Assembly: GCA_964527775.1 (NCBI GenBank) | Contig: CAZGQS010000009.1 | Span: forward strand, 10,887-74,886 | From: VMCP01 sp964527775 | GTDB lineage: Bacteria; Bacteroidota; Bacteroidia; NS11-12g; UBA955 | Length of the DNA: 64,000 nt | Direction of reading: 5' to 3' | In this document: positions 9,234 through 17,262 of the stretch, in pieces | Numbering within the stretch: position 1 is the stretch's first letter | Layout: every line of letters starts with the position of its first letter | Program-made: the position numbers and the translations under genes | Notes under the pieces: generated by a model | The model's input: the letters and a program-made list of their open reading frames with translations, nothing else | Database searches by the model: none | What the model was told of the DNA's origin: nothing

Positions 9234-9509
9234 ATAAAGATCATAATAACTCTTGAATAAGTCCGCATTTTTTAATTTATCACCGTACATTAAAAAATTG
9301 TAAACATATATATCCTCATTCAGATTGTTGTTAAATCTAAATTTATCCAAATCGAAGGTTTTTGATATGAAATTGCGTAGATACAGCGGTGAAAGGACTT
9401 TCAATTGCATGGCATATTTTATCACCTCTTCAAATTCTTCTTTATTTAAATTATGTTTACAACTAAACAGAATTACCATGGATTTATAATCTTTGGGATA
9501 CTTTTTCAT
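9186..9509 (-). CDS. Hypothetical protein, helical
   Basis: This 107-residue protein is not recognised. It starts MKKYPKDYKSMVILF and is predicted to be mainly helical, with many Lys, Asn, Leu and Tyr and no membrane segment. Its composition is protein-like rather than that of an antisense shadow, and it extends well beyond the region shared with the upstream gene. It is convergent with the TIR-like gene, the two sharing 48 bp at their 3' ends. This is tight packing for an accessory region and suggests that one stop codon was acquired secondarily. A regulatory or immunity partner role is possible but unsupported. Confidence 0.5.
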   Translation of the reverse strand: MKKYPKDYKSMVILFSCKHNLNKEEFEEVIKYAMQLKVLSPLYLRNFISKTFDLDKFRFNNNLNEDIYVYNFLMYGDKLKNADLFKSYYDLYLRDIKNITVFLDWKS

Positions 9510-9695
9510 TCTTTTGTTCTTTATTACTAAAACTGAAATAAATCACTCTCCTACATCAAAAAAATCTTATTGATGTTCAGTTCATATTCTATGCAAAACT
9601 ATGAGGTTTGTAATTAAATTCAGTTTCAAGATTAAATGTGTACATATATCTTTTTGGTACTGCAATACTACAATTCATCTATGCAGTTTTACTTC

Positions 9696-9711
9696 ACACA
9701 TTTAAATGTGT
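9696..9711. promoter_or_regulatory. 16-bp perfect palindrome, possible operator
   Basis: The sequence ACACATTTAAATGTGT is a perfect palindrome located 50 bp before the small membrane-protein gene at 9762. A second half-site, AAATGTGT, occurs at 9634-9641. The arrangement would suit binding by a dimeric repressor that controls the 9762 gene and the downstream ADP-ribosylglycohydrolase. No regulator gene is identifiable next to it. Confidence 0.35.
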
Positions 9712-9761
9712 TATTTTCAATTAGCTTCGAGATAAATTTAGAAATCGTAATTTAACCACAA

Positions 9762-10094
9762 ATGCCCACCCCATCACCCATATCACAGAAATTCAGATCC
9801 CTCAAAAACTTCTTAAAATCGAAATTCCCGAAGTCGAAAAAAATATATTTACTGCGGTTTTGCCTATTCTTCATGAGCTATGCAATGATCATTTTCGTTG
9901 ATCTGTATTATCTTGGAAATAAAAACCATTGGAACACCTTTGACAAAATACGTATAAAGACCTACCTTAAGTCGGTGATTTATGTAGGATATACCACCCC
10001 TCCAATCGGGCCGCTCAGAATGATGCACTACTCCAGCCGACTTGGAAATGCATTCTTAAAAAAGGAAATGGCCAATCCGCCGCTAATATTGTAG
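9762..10094 (+). CDS. Small membrane protein of unknown function
   Basis: This 110-residue protein has a very basic N-terminus (Lys, Ser and Pro rich up to about residue 28) followed by one membrane helix (FCLFFMSYAMIIFVDLYYL). A polar tail follows. The charge pattern predicts a cytoplasmic N-terminus with the rest crossing the inner membrane. It ends 15 nt before the ADP-ribosylglycohydrolase start on the same strand, so the two are probably co-transcribed. No family is recognised. The palindrome at 9696-9711 lies in its upstream region. Confidence 0.55.
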   Translation: MPTPSPISQKFRSLKNFLKSKFPKSKKIYLLRFCLFFMSYAMIIFVDLYYLGNKNHWNTFDKIRIKTYLKSVIYVGYTTPPIGPLRMMHYSSRLGNAFLKKEMANPPLIL

Positions 10095-10109
10095 CAGAAA
10101 ACCAATAAC

Positions 10110-11066
10110 ATGCCTCACACTCCTATTATCATTGCCACCAACACCATTAAATCTGCCTTCCTAGGCCTGGCCATTGGTGATGCGCTCGGGGTTCCGGTGG
10201 AGTTTAAGTCAAGAGAATACTTGAATGAAAATCCGGTGACAGATTTTATGGGATTTGGAACGCATTCGCAGATGCCAGGCACCTTTTCCGACGATGCATC
10301 GATGGCGTTTTGCCTTGCCGAAAGTTTGATTCAAGGATATGAATTAGATCGTACAGCACAGTATTTTCTTAAATGGTATAAGGAGCAATACTGGACGGCA
10401 CGCGGTAATATTTTCGATATTGGACTTACAACCCAAGAAGTCATGCAAAAACTCGCCGATGGTCATTCGCCTAAACACAGCGGCAAATACACCATCAACA
10501 GCAATGGAAATGGTTCCCTCATGCGAACATTGCCCTTGGCATTTTACACCGCCAATCTGCCCATCCACGAGCGCTTTCGAATCACCACGGAGGTTTCCAA
10601 AATTACTCATGCGCATGCCTTATCCTATATCAGTTGCTTCTATTACACCGAATTTGCCCGTGAACTCATCCAAGCCAAAACCAAGGAGGAGGCAATCCAA
10701 AATCACATCCTGAACTTCACGAATTTCCTCTCTACCATATCCCTTGATGAAGACACCCTGCCCTACTTCGCGCGGCTGCTTTCAGCAGATTTCGCCAGTT
10801 TAACGTCCCCCGAAATAAAAAGCACGGGATTTGTGATTGACACTCTCGAAGCCGGCATGTGGTGCTTCTTGAACACCTCCAATTTTTCGGATGCCGTTCT
10901 CAGGGCCGTAAACCTCGGCAATGATACCGATACCGTGGGATGCGTTACCGGGGGACTTGCCGGACTTTTTTACCCCCTCAGCTCCATTCCCGCCCATTGG
11001 ATTTCGCAACTCGCCCGCTCTGAAGACATCGTGAATCTCGCAGAGCGTTTAGAGTTTAGAGTGTAG
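10110..11066 (+). CDS. ADP-ribosylglycohydrolase family protein (DraG/ARH type)
   Basis: The protein would remove ADP-ribose from a modified protein, nucleic acid or small molecule in the cytoplasm. The 318-residue chain carries the family marks: GLAIGDALGVPVEF near the start, the metal-binding FSDDASMA motif, NGSLMRTLPL in the middle, and the C-terminal NLGNDTDTVG...GGLAGLFYP block that supplies the other metal ligands. The GC content is higher than in the flanking island genes. The last codons (LEFRV and the TAG stop) are made of the heptamer repeat that follows, so the original C-terminus was probably altered by repeat insertion. The natural substrate is unknown. The neighbouring toxin-antitoxin genes make reversal of toxin-mediated modification a possible role. 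Confidence 0.9.
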   Translation: MPHTPIIIATNTIKSAFLGLAIGDALGVPVEFKSREYLNENPVTDFMGFGTHSQMPGTFSDDASMAFCLAESLIQGYELDRTAQYFLKWYKEQYWTARGNIFDIGLTTQEVMQKLADGHSPKHSGKYTINSNGNGSLMRTLPLAFYTANLPIHERFRITTEVSKITHAHALSYISCFYYTEFARELIQAKTKEEAIQNHILNFTNFLSTISLDEDTLPYFARLLSADFASLTSPEIKSTGFVIDTLEAGMWCFLNTSNFSDAVLRAVNLGNDTDTVGCVTGGLAGLFYPLSSIPAHWISQLARSEDIVNLAERLEFRV

Positions 11067-11095
11067 GGTTGAGAGTTTAGAGTTGAGAGTCAATC
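11047..11095. repeat. Heptamer array (GTTTAGA/GTTGAGA units)
   Basis: Seven consecutive 7-bp units run GTTTAGA, GTTTAGA, GTGTAGG, GTTGAGA, GTTTAGA, GTTGAGA, GTCAATC. The array begins inside the ADP-ribosylglycohydrolase gene and supplies its stop codon. It belongs to the same family of 7-bp-period arrays found at four other places in the window. Confidence 0.85.
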
Positions 11096-11127
11096 AGAAA
11101 GATGTTTGAAAACCTTATATTTGTGTT

Positions 11128-11421
11128 ATGAATTTGGACAACCCAACTTTAGAAGCCATCAAAGAGTACTTTAGAACTCGACCAGTTCTTAAAGCATATT
11201 TATTTGGCTCCTATGTTAGGGGACAAGCTGACAACCAAAGCGATATTGATATTTTAGTCGACTTAGATTATTCTCAAAGGATCGGTTTAGGTTTCGTTCA
11301 AATGCAAATAGATCTCGAGCGAATTCTTAAAAAGAAAGTAGACTTAGTATCTTCTAACAGCCTGTCAAAATATATTAAGCCAATAGTTGAGAACGAAAAG
11401 AAGCTAATTTATGCGCGGTAG
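11128..11421 (+). CDS. MntA-like nucleotidyltransferase antitoxin (module 1)
   Basis: This 97-residue protein has a minimal nucleotidyltransferase fold. The motif LFGSYVRGQADNQSDIDILVDL gives the GSxxRG and DxD metal/nucleotide site, with a further conserved Asp in KKKVDLVSS. In the MntA/HepT (MNT/HEPN) family such proteins inactivate a cognate HEPN ribonuclease by adding AMP to it. It overlaps the following HepT-like gene by 11 bp, the usual arrangement. The partner is truncated, so this module may be non-functional or may act on the second HepT downstream. Confidence 0.85.
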   Translation: MNLDNPTLEAIKEYFRTRPVLKAYLFGSYVRGQADNQSDIDILVDLDYSQRIGLGFVQMQIDLERILKKKVDLVSSNSLSKYIKPIVENEKKLIYAR

Positions 11422-11629
11422 ATTAGGAGACAATGCTCGGTTGAAACATATACTTGATGCAATTGTCGAAATAGAATCCTATTTAATCGACACTGATTAT
11501 GAAGCATTTCTGAACAATTCAATAATGAGATTGGCTTGCATAAAACAAATGGACTTCAATCTAAAGAATGTAATTCGAGAAAATTGCATAAATTGCATTC
11601 ATGTTAACCAGAGCAGAAATAGAAAGTAA
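11411..11629 (+). pseudogene. Truncated HepT-like (DUF86 HEPN) toxin, module 1
   Basis: The N-terminal half matches HepT-like proteins: MRGRLGDNARLKHILDAIVEIESYL followed by the conserved LNNSIMRLACIKQ helix. After CIKQ the sequence departs from the family, and the 72-residue product ends before the RNase motif R-x4-H-x-Y. A deletion joining the gene to the next module explains this: the last codons overlap the start of the second MntA gene at 11601. The product is probably inactive. Retention of module 1 MntA beside it may be a relic. Confidence 0.75.
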
Positions 11630-11891
11630 ATTAAGGCAAATGAAGCCGGAACTTGCTTACAAGTTTCACGTTAGTCAAATTGGCTATTTCGGCTCATTCG
11701 CAAATGACAAACAAACTGAAAGTAGCGACCTAGATATACTTGTTGAATTTTCAGAGCCAATCGGCTGGGAGTTCTTCACACTTGAACGTTTTCTGGAACA
11801 ATCATTTGGAATCCCGATTGACCTCGTAACAAAAAATGCTCTTAAAGAAAGAATCAAAGACCCTATTTTAAACCAAGTCAACTACATTTGA
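11601..11891 (+). CDS. MntA-like nucleotidyltransferase antitoxin (module 2)
   Basis: This is a second minimal nucleotidyltransferase of 96 residues. Its active-site block is IGYFGSFANDKQTESSDLDIL, with GSFAN in place of the commoner GSxxRG. The acidic pair DLD and the later Asp in IPIDLVTK are intact. It overlaps the truncated HepT at its start, and its TGA stop overlaps the TTG start of the next gene (TTGA). Translational coupling with the HEPN toxin is therefore likely. Its role should be AMPylation of the partner's active-site Tyr. Confidence 0.85.
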   Translation: MLTRAEIESKLRQMKPELAYKFHVSQIGYFGSFANDKQTESSDLDILVEFSEPIGWEFFTLERFLEQSFGIPIDLVTKNALKERIKDPILNQVNYI

Positions 11892-12244
11892 AACCGAGCG
11901 AAAGAAATCCAATTCTTTATTTGGAAGACATGAAATTGTCTATGGAAAGAGTACAGGAATACATTGAAGGGCTCGATTTTCAACATTTCAAGTGGGACTA
12001 TAAGACTGTTGATGCAGTAATCCGAAATTTTGAAATTATTGGTGAAGCAAGTAAAAATTTGCCCAGGCAGTTAAAAGATAAATATTCGAATATTCCGTGG
12101 GAGGAAATGTACCGCTTAAGAAATAGAATATCACACGAGTACTTTGGAATTGACTATGAAATTCTTTGGGATATTGCAAGCAATCATTTGCCTCAGAATT
12201 ATGCTGACATTTTAAGGGTTATAGAAGTCGAACGTCAGTCGTGA
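11888..12244 (+). CDS. HepT-like HEPN ribonuclease toxin (module 2)
   Basis: This 118-residue DUF86/HEPN protein is intact. It contains the RNase motif R-x4-H-x-Y in RLRNRISHEYFGID, together with the upstream conserved FEIIGEASKNLP helix. In the family this protein is an RNase whose Tyr next to the catalytic site is AMPylated by the paired nucleotidyltransferase. The start codon appears to be TTG at 11888, which overlaps the stop of the antitoxin gene and fits coupled translation; no ATG lies nearby in frame. Defence or plasmid-stability function is inferred from the family. Confidence 0.87.
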   Translation: MKPSERNPILYLEDMKLSMERVQEYIEGLDFQHFKWDYKTVDAVIRNFEIIGEASKNLPRQLKDKYSNIPWEEMYRLRNRISHEYFGIDYEILWDIASNHLPQNYADILRVIEVERQS

Positions 12245-12310
12245 ATCCGCACTAGGCATTTATAGCATTCGTCCAAAATTGTAAATACTATTTTAGTTTA
12301 GACTTCCTAG

Positions 12311-13017
12311 CTAATCGGCAGACACATCGTTAAATTTGAGCAAGGCGGTAAGAAAAAGGTAGAATATGGAAGTTTTCTTGATGAAAAGCTTTCAAAAGAC
12401 CTTCCACGATTATATGGGAAGGGGAATAGTAGATCTAACTTGCTTTACATGAGATAACTTTAACTGACTTTCCCAAAAAGTGAGACGCTGTCTAACGTAT
12501 TGGGTTGGAGCCATTATTTTGAAATTTTACGTTCCGACAACGAACTTGAAATCAGCTTCTACATCAAACAAGCAGAGAAAGAAAATTGGAGCGTGAGAGA
12601 ACTTAAACGACAAATGAAAAGTATTCTATTTCATCGTTTAGCTTTAAGTAAAGACAAAAACGGAATTTTGGAACTTTCCGAGCAGACGATGATGGAAAAT
12701 TTAAAACTCGCACCAGCGGTGAGAGAAAGAAATAAAGACATTTCTAATACCTTCAAAGTCGGCTACGTTTTTGAATTTTTGAACTTGCCGGACCCTCATA
12801 GTGAAACCGACTTGCAGCGCGGACTTGTAAGTCAAATGAAAATCCTAGCATTGGAGTTCTCTTGTGCAAGGACAAAGACAGTGAAGTTGTAGAATATGCT
12901 TTGAGTAGAAGCCTTTCTCCAACAATGGTTTCTGAATATAAAACAAAACTCCCCGACAAGAAAATTTTACAACAAAAACTGCACGAACTATTTGATACTG
13001 AAAAGGGCAATAAATAG
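12311..13017 (+). pseudogene. DUF1016 (YhcG-type, PDDEXK) nuclease remnant
   Basis: Three disconnected frames together match a DUF1016 protein. The first (12311-12460) reads LIGRHIVKFEQGGKKKVEYG and LSKDLPRLYGKGNSRSNL. The second (12500-12830) reads GWSHYFEILRSDNELE, ENWSVRELKRQM and VFEFLNLPDPHSETDL. The third (to 13017) reads NPSIGVLLCKDKDSEVVEYAL and the usual C-terminus. The first two are separated by a stop and a frame change. The third joins after an apparent internal deletion that removed the central PDDEXK nuclease core. The gene is therefore dead. DUF1016 proteins are linked to defence and restriction-type loci, which fits the island. Confidence 0.85.
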
Positions 13018-13360
13018 AGTGAATGTTGCTAACTAAGAGTTTAGGGTTGAGAGTTGACGGCTTCGCCGGAGACTGACGGCTTCGCCGGAGACTGACGGCT
13101 GCGCCGGAGACTGATGGCTGTGCCAGAGACTTTGAGACTGGCGCTCCGCGTGGCTGGGCAGCTTCGCTGCTGCTATCAGCTATCAGCTATCGGCTGTCGG
13201 CCGACCACCGACCACCGACCACCGACCACCGATCACCGATCACCGATCACCGACCACCGACCACCGACCACCGAAAACCGACCACCGAAAACCGATTACC
13301 GCCCCCACATAACAATTAATTCATAAATTATACCGAAATTCGCGCAATTTTAATTTTAAC
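13018..13360. repeat. Composite repeat region: 19-bp hairpin units plus heptamer array
   Basis: Heptamers GTTTAGG and GTTGAGA start at 13039. From 13056 to 13131 there are four copies of a 19-bp unit (GACGGCTTCGCCGGAGACT, the last two diverged), each able to form a small GGC/GCC hairpin. From about 13148 a further hairpin module (GCAGCTTCGCTGC) leads into ATCAGCT units. About sixteen GACCACC/GATCACC/GAAAACC heptamers then continue to about 13305. A 29-bp stretch (13153-13181) is repeated exactly, in inverted orientation, at 36932-36960. The array separates the defence island from typA; no gene is present. Confidence 0.85.
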
Positions 13361-15175
13361 ATGTCTCAACTGCGCAACATTGCAATCATCGCCCACGTTG
13401 ACCACGGGAAAACCACTCTGGTCGACAAAATGCTCCACCAAGCCAAACTATTTCGTGAAAATCAAGACTTCGGCGAACTTATTCTAGATAATAATGACCT
13501 CGAACGCGAACGCGGAATTACCATCCTAGCGAAAAATGTTAGCGTCATCTGGAAAGGCACCAAAATTAATATCATCGATACCCCTGGTCACGCCGACTTT
13601 GGCGGTGAAGTTGAACGTGTATTGAATATGGCCGACGGTGTGCTTCTGCTTGTAGATGCCTTCGAAGGACCTATGCCCCAAACCCGTTTTGTATTGCAAA
13701 AAGCCCTTGCCCTTGGCAAGAAGCCTATTGTGGTTATTAATAAGGTGGATAAACCAAACTGTGATCCCGAAAAAACCCATGACGATATCTTCGACCTTTT
13801 CTTTAACCTAGGTGCTAACGAAGAGCAACTCGACTTTACCACCGTTTTCGGTTCTGGTAAAAATGGTTGGTTCGGTCCTGATTTTAGAAATCCTACGCCC
13901 GATTTGACTTTCTTGATGGATACCATCGTGAAAGTGATTCCTGAGCCTCACGTAGAAGAAGGAACCAACCAAATGCAAATCACCAGCTTAGACTATTCTA
14001 GCTTTACAGGTCGTATTGCCATTGGTAGATTGAAGCGCGGACATTTGAAAGAGAACATGCCCGTTTCGTTGGTGAAGCGCGATGGACGTATTGAAAAGCA
14101 TAAAATCAAAGAAATTTATACTTTCACCGGATTGGGTAAAGCCAAGGTAACCGAGGTTACTGCTGGTGATATTTGTGCGGTTACGGGATTGGAAAACTTC
14201 GAAATTGGAGATTGTATCTGCGATCTTGAAAATCCAGAAGCATTGCCACAAATGAAGATTGACGAGCCTACCATGAGTATGCTTTTTGCCATCAACAACT
14301 CTCCTTTCTTTGGTAAAGAGGGTAAGCACGTGACTTCTCAGAAGATTCGTGAGCGTTTGATGAAAGAGACCGAGAAAAACTTGGCATTGAGGGTTCAAGA
14401 GACCAACTCTGCTGATCAGTTTTTGGTTTTTGGACGTGGAATTCTTCACTTGGGCGTATTGGTTGAAACCATGCGTCGTGAAGGTTATGAATTGCAATTG
14501 GGTCAGCCCCGCGTCATTTTGAAAGAAATCGACGGCGTTAGATGTGAACCTATTGAGATATTGACCGTTGACGTACCTGATGCACACTCAGGTAAAGTAA
14601 TTGAATACGTGTCCCAAAGAAAAGGTGAAATGCTTAGCATGGAACCTAAGGGTGATATGGTTCGTTTGGAATTTGAGGTTCCTTCTCGCGGACTTATTGG
14701 CTTGAGAAACAATTTGTTGACTGCTACCCAAGGGGAGGCCATCATGGCGCATAGATTCAAGGCATACGAAGCTTACAAAGGTGAGATTCCGGGTCGTATC
14801 AACGGAGTATTGATATCCAAAGAAAAAGGAAGCTCTACGGGCTATTCTATGGACAAGTTGAAAGACAGAGGAAACTATTTCATTCCTACGAATTCGGAGA
14901 TTTATGCCGGACAGATTGTTGGTGAGCACATCAAGCCAGGAGATTTGGTGTTGAACCTTTGTACTGCTAAGCAGTTGACCAACTTCCGTGCTGCGGGTAA
15001 AGACGATAGCACTGTTTTGGCGCCACCAAAGGTGTTTTCATTGGAGGAAGCAATGGAATACATTCAGGGAGATGAGTACGTTGAGGTAACCCCTGAAAAC
15101 ATTCGTTTGAGAAAGATTTTGTTGGATGAGAACGAGCGTAAGCGCGCATCCAATAAGTTAGAAACCATGAGTTAA
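13361..15175 (+). CDS. typA: Ribosome-associated translational GTPase TypA/BipA
   Basis: TypA is a translation-factor GTPase that binds the ribosome and is needed for stress and low-temperature growth. The 604-residue protein has the full length of the family. It carries G1 AHVDHGKTTLVDKM, G3 DTPGHADFGGEVERV and G4 NKVDKPN, then the EF-G-like domains and the family-typical SRGLIGLRNNLLTATQGEAIM block in the C-terminal half. The ATG start follows a short AT-rich leader downstream of the repeat region. It marks the return to conserved chromosomal genes, and lpdA follows 33 bp later. Confidence 0.98.
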   Translation: MSQLRNIAIIAHVDHGKTTLVDKMLHQAKLFRENQDFGELILDNNDLERERGITILAKNVSVIWKGTKINIIDTPGHADFGGEVERVLNMADGVLLLVDAFEGPMPQTRFVLQKALALGKKPIVVINKVDKPNCDPEKTHDDIFDLFFNLGANEEQLDFTTVFGSGKNGWFGPDFRNPTPDLTFLMDTIVKVIPEPHVEEGTNQMQITSLDYSSFTGRIAIGRLKRGHLKENMPVSLVKRDGRIEKHKIKEIYTFTGLGKAKVTEVTAGDICAVTGLENFEIGDCICDLENPEALPQMKIDEPTMSMLFAINNSPFFGKEGKHVTSQKIRERLMKETEKNLALRVQETNSADQFLVFGRGILHLGVLVETMRREGYELQLGQPRVILKEIDGVRCEPIEILTVDVPDAHSGKVIEYVSQRKGEMLSMEPKGDMVRLEFEVPSRGLIGLRNNLLTATQGEAIMAHRFKAYEAYKGEIPGRINGVLISKEKGSSTGYSMDKLKDRGNYFIPTNSEIYAGQIVGEHIKPGDLVLNLCTAKQLTNFRAAGKDDSTVLAPPKVFSLEEAMEYIQGDEYVEVTPENIRLRKILLDENERKRASNKLETMS

Positions 15176-15208
15176 TTATATTATCTTCGCATCACAAAAG
15201 ATCAGACC

Positions 15209-16597
15209 ATGAAATTTGATATTGCTGTCATAGGTAGTGGACCCGGCGGTTACGTTGCTGCCATCCGCGCTTCACAATTGGGTAAAAAAGTTGCCATCAT
15301 CGAAAAAGCAGATTTAGGTGGTGTGTGTTTGAACTGGGGTTGTATACCCACCAAAGCCTTGTTAAAGAGTGCTCAGGTGTTCGATTACATCAACCACGCA
15401 TCTGACTACGGAATTTCCGTAGCTGACGTTAAAAGCGATTTCGACGGCATGATTAAACGCAGTCGCGGAGTTGCCGATGGAATGAGCAAGGGTATTGCCT
15501 TCTTGATGAAGAAAAACAAGATTGAAGTCATCAAAGGAACTGCAAAATTGGCCGGTAAAGGCAAAATTGCAGTTACTGGAGAAGATGGTAAAGTAAATAC
15601 CGTTGAGGTAGATCATACTATTCTTGCAACAGGTTCAAGAAGCCGCCAATTGCCAAACATTCCAATTGATGGAAAACACGTCATTGGATACCGCGAGGCG
15701 ATGGTTCTTCCAAAGCAACCTAAAGAAATGTTGATCATTGGTAGCGGTGCTATTGGAATGGAGTTCGCATACTTCTACAACACCATCGGTACCAAAGTGA
15801 CCATCGTTGAGTTCATGAGCCGCATTCTTCCTGTGGAAGATGAGGAAGTGAGCAAGGCCATGGCCATGTCATACAAGAAAAAAGGCGTTGAAATTCTTAC
15901 AGAATCAAGCGTTGAGAAAGTAGATATTAAAGGCGACCGTTGCACCGTGAGCATCAAGACCGCAAAAGGTGTTGAAACCCGTGAATGCGACATCGTTTTG
16001 AGCGCAGCAGGCGTTGAAACCAACCTTGAAAACTTAGGTTTAGAGGAGATGGGCGTTAAAACCGAAAGAGGTAAAGTAGTGGTAGACGAGTTCTACAAAA
16101 CTACCGTTCCTGGCGTATATGCCATCGGTGATATCGTACCAGGTCCAGCTCTTGCGCACGTGGCTTCTGCAGAAGGAATCATTTGCGTTGAAGCTATCTG
16201 CGGACACCACCCCCAGCCGTTGAACTACGGTAACATCCCAGGTTGTACTTACACTCATCCTGAGGTTGCTTCAGTGGGACTTACTGAGGCTCAAGCTAAG
16301 GAAAAAGGGTACGAAATTCGCGTGGGTAAATTCCCCTTCAGTGCAAGCGGAAAAGCCAGCGCTAGCGGACATAAAGACGGATTTGTTAAGGTTATTTTCG
16401 ACAAGAAATACGGTGAGTGGTTGGGTTGCCACATGATGGGCGAAGGTGTTACAGACATGATCGCTGAAGCAGTGGTTGCTCGTAACCTTGAAACTACCGG
16501 TATGGAAGTGTTGAAGTCAGTGCATCCGCATCCCACCATGAGCGAAGCCGTGATGGAAGCAGTAGCACAGGCCTACGATGAGTGTATACACTTATAA
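15209..16597 (+). CDS. lpdA: Dihydrolipoyl dehydrogenase (E3)
   Basis: This FAD-dependent enzyme reoxidises dihydrolipoamide in the pyruvate and 2-oxoglutarate dehydrogenase complexes. The sequence has the N-terminal FAD site GSGPGGYVAAIRA, the redox disulphide GGVCLNWGCIPTK, the NAD site IGSGAIGMEFAYF, a second FAD motif ending in YAIGD, and the C-terminal HPHPTMSEA block with the catalytic His. At 462 residues it is normal length. A -7-like box TATCTTCG lies at 15182-15189, 19 nt before the ATG. The MBL-fold gene follows 8 nt after the stop and is probably co-transcribed. Confidence 0.97.
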   Translation: MKFDIAVIGSGPGGYVAAIRASQLGKKVAIIEKADLGGVCLNWGCIPTKALLKSAQVFDYINHASDYGISVADVKSDFDGMIKRSRGVADGMSKGIAFLMKKNKIEVIKGTAKLAGKGKIAVTGEDGKVNTVEVDHTILATGSRSRQLPNIPIDGKHVIGYREAMVLPKQPKEMLIIGSGAIGMEFAYFYNTIGTKVTIVEFMSRILPVEDEEVSKAMAMSYKKKGVEILTESSVEKVDIKGDRCTVSIKTAKGVETRECDIVLSAAGVETNLENLGLEEMGVKTERGKVVVDEFYKTTVPGVYAIGDIVPGPALAHVASAEGIICVEAICGHHPQPLNYGNIPGCTYTHPEVASVGLTEAQAKEKGYEIRVGKFPFSASGKASASGHKDGFVKVIFDKKYGEWLGCHMMGEGVTDMIAEAVVARNLETTGMEVLKSVHPHPTMSEAVMEAVAQAYDECIHL

Positions 16598-16605
16598 GCA
16601 GAGGC

Positions 16606-17247
16606 ATGCCTTTGCAGTCGTTTACCTTCAATCCTCTGGCTGAGAACACCTACATCCTCTGGGATGACAACACCAAACACGCCGCCATCATTGATGCCGG
16701 CATGTACAACCGAGACGAATGTCAACAGATTAAGTCTTTTTTAGAAGACCATCAATTGACACTCACTCACTTGTTAGGTACTCACGCACATATTGATCAC
16801 ATTTTTGGTAATTGGTACATCAAGCAAGAATTTGCTGATGTACCATACTACCTTCACGCCGATGACGTGAAAATGATTCAGCGCTCCGACGCCATGGCCG
16901 CAGTTTGGAGCCTAGATTATACTCCTTCTCCCCTCCCCGATCACTACGTTCAACACGGAGATTCCATTGTCATTGGAACCCTGAAGTTGGATGTTCGATT
17001 CGTTCCTGGACATTCACCCGGACACGTGATTTACATCCAAGAAGACGAAAACATAGCCATCGTAGGTGATTGTGTTTTCCAAGGATCTATTGGTAGAACC
17101 GATCTTCCCGGAGGAAACCACGATCTACTTTTAGAGAAAATTCGTTCAGAAATCTTTACCCTTCCGGCAGACATGAAATTGTTCTGCGGACACGGACCTT
17201 CCACCACCGTGGAACACGAAATCAAACACAATCCTTTTTTTCAGTAA
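16606..17247 (+). CDS. MBL-fold metallo-hydrolase (glyoxalase II-like)
   Basis: This is a small zinc hydrolase of the glyoxalase II/persulfide dioxygenase-like group. Motif THAHIDHIFG supplies the HxHxDH metal site, followed by PGHSPGHVIY, the GDCVFQGSIGRTDLPGG block and a terminal CGHGPST. I prefer the ATG at 16606, which gives MPLQSFTFNPLAENTYIL, the usual family N-terminus. An upstream GTG at 16582 would lie inside lpdA. AGAGG lies a few bases before the chosen ATG. The substrate is not identifiable from sequence. Confidence 0.92.
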   Translation: MPLQSFTFNPLAENTYILWDDNTKHAAIIDAGMYNRDECQQIKSFLEDHQLTLTHLLGTHAHIDHIFGNWYIKQEFADVPYYLHADDVKMIQRSDAMAAVWSLDYTPSPLPDHYVQHGDSIVIGTLKLDVRFVPGHSPGHVIYIQEDENIAIVGDCVFQGSIGRTDLPGGNHDLLLEKIRSEIFTLPADMKLFCGHGPSTTVEHEIKHNPFFQ

Positions 17248-17262
17248 AGTGTTAGTATAGGC

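Noticed and set aside
13039..13305. CRISPR-like array
   Set aside because: Repeats are 7 or 19 bp, directly adjacent and without unique spacers; no cas genes are nearby.
13114..13326. 70-residue open frame in the repeat region
   Set aside because: It is only a translation of the heptamers (TTDHRPP-type units), so it is not a gene.
13988..14587. Long minus-strand frame inside typA
   Set aside because: It is an antisense shadow of typA with no codon bias or family similarity.
16582..16605. Longer N-terminus of the MBL hydrolase from GTG 16582
   Set aside because: It lies inside lpdA, and the family N-terminus begins at the ATG 16606.
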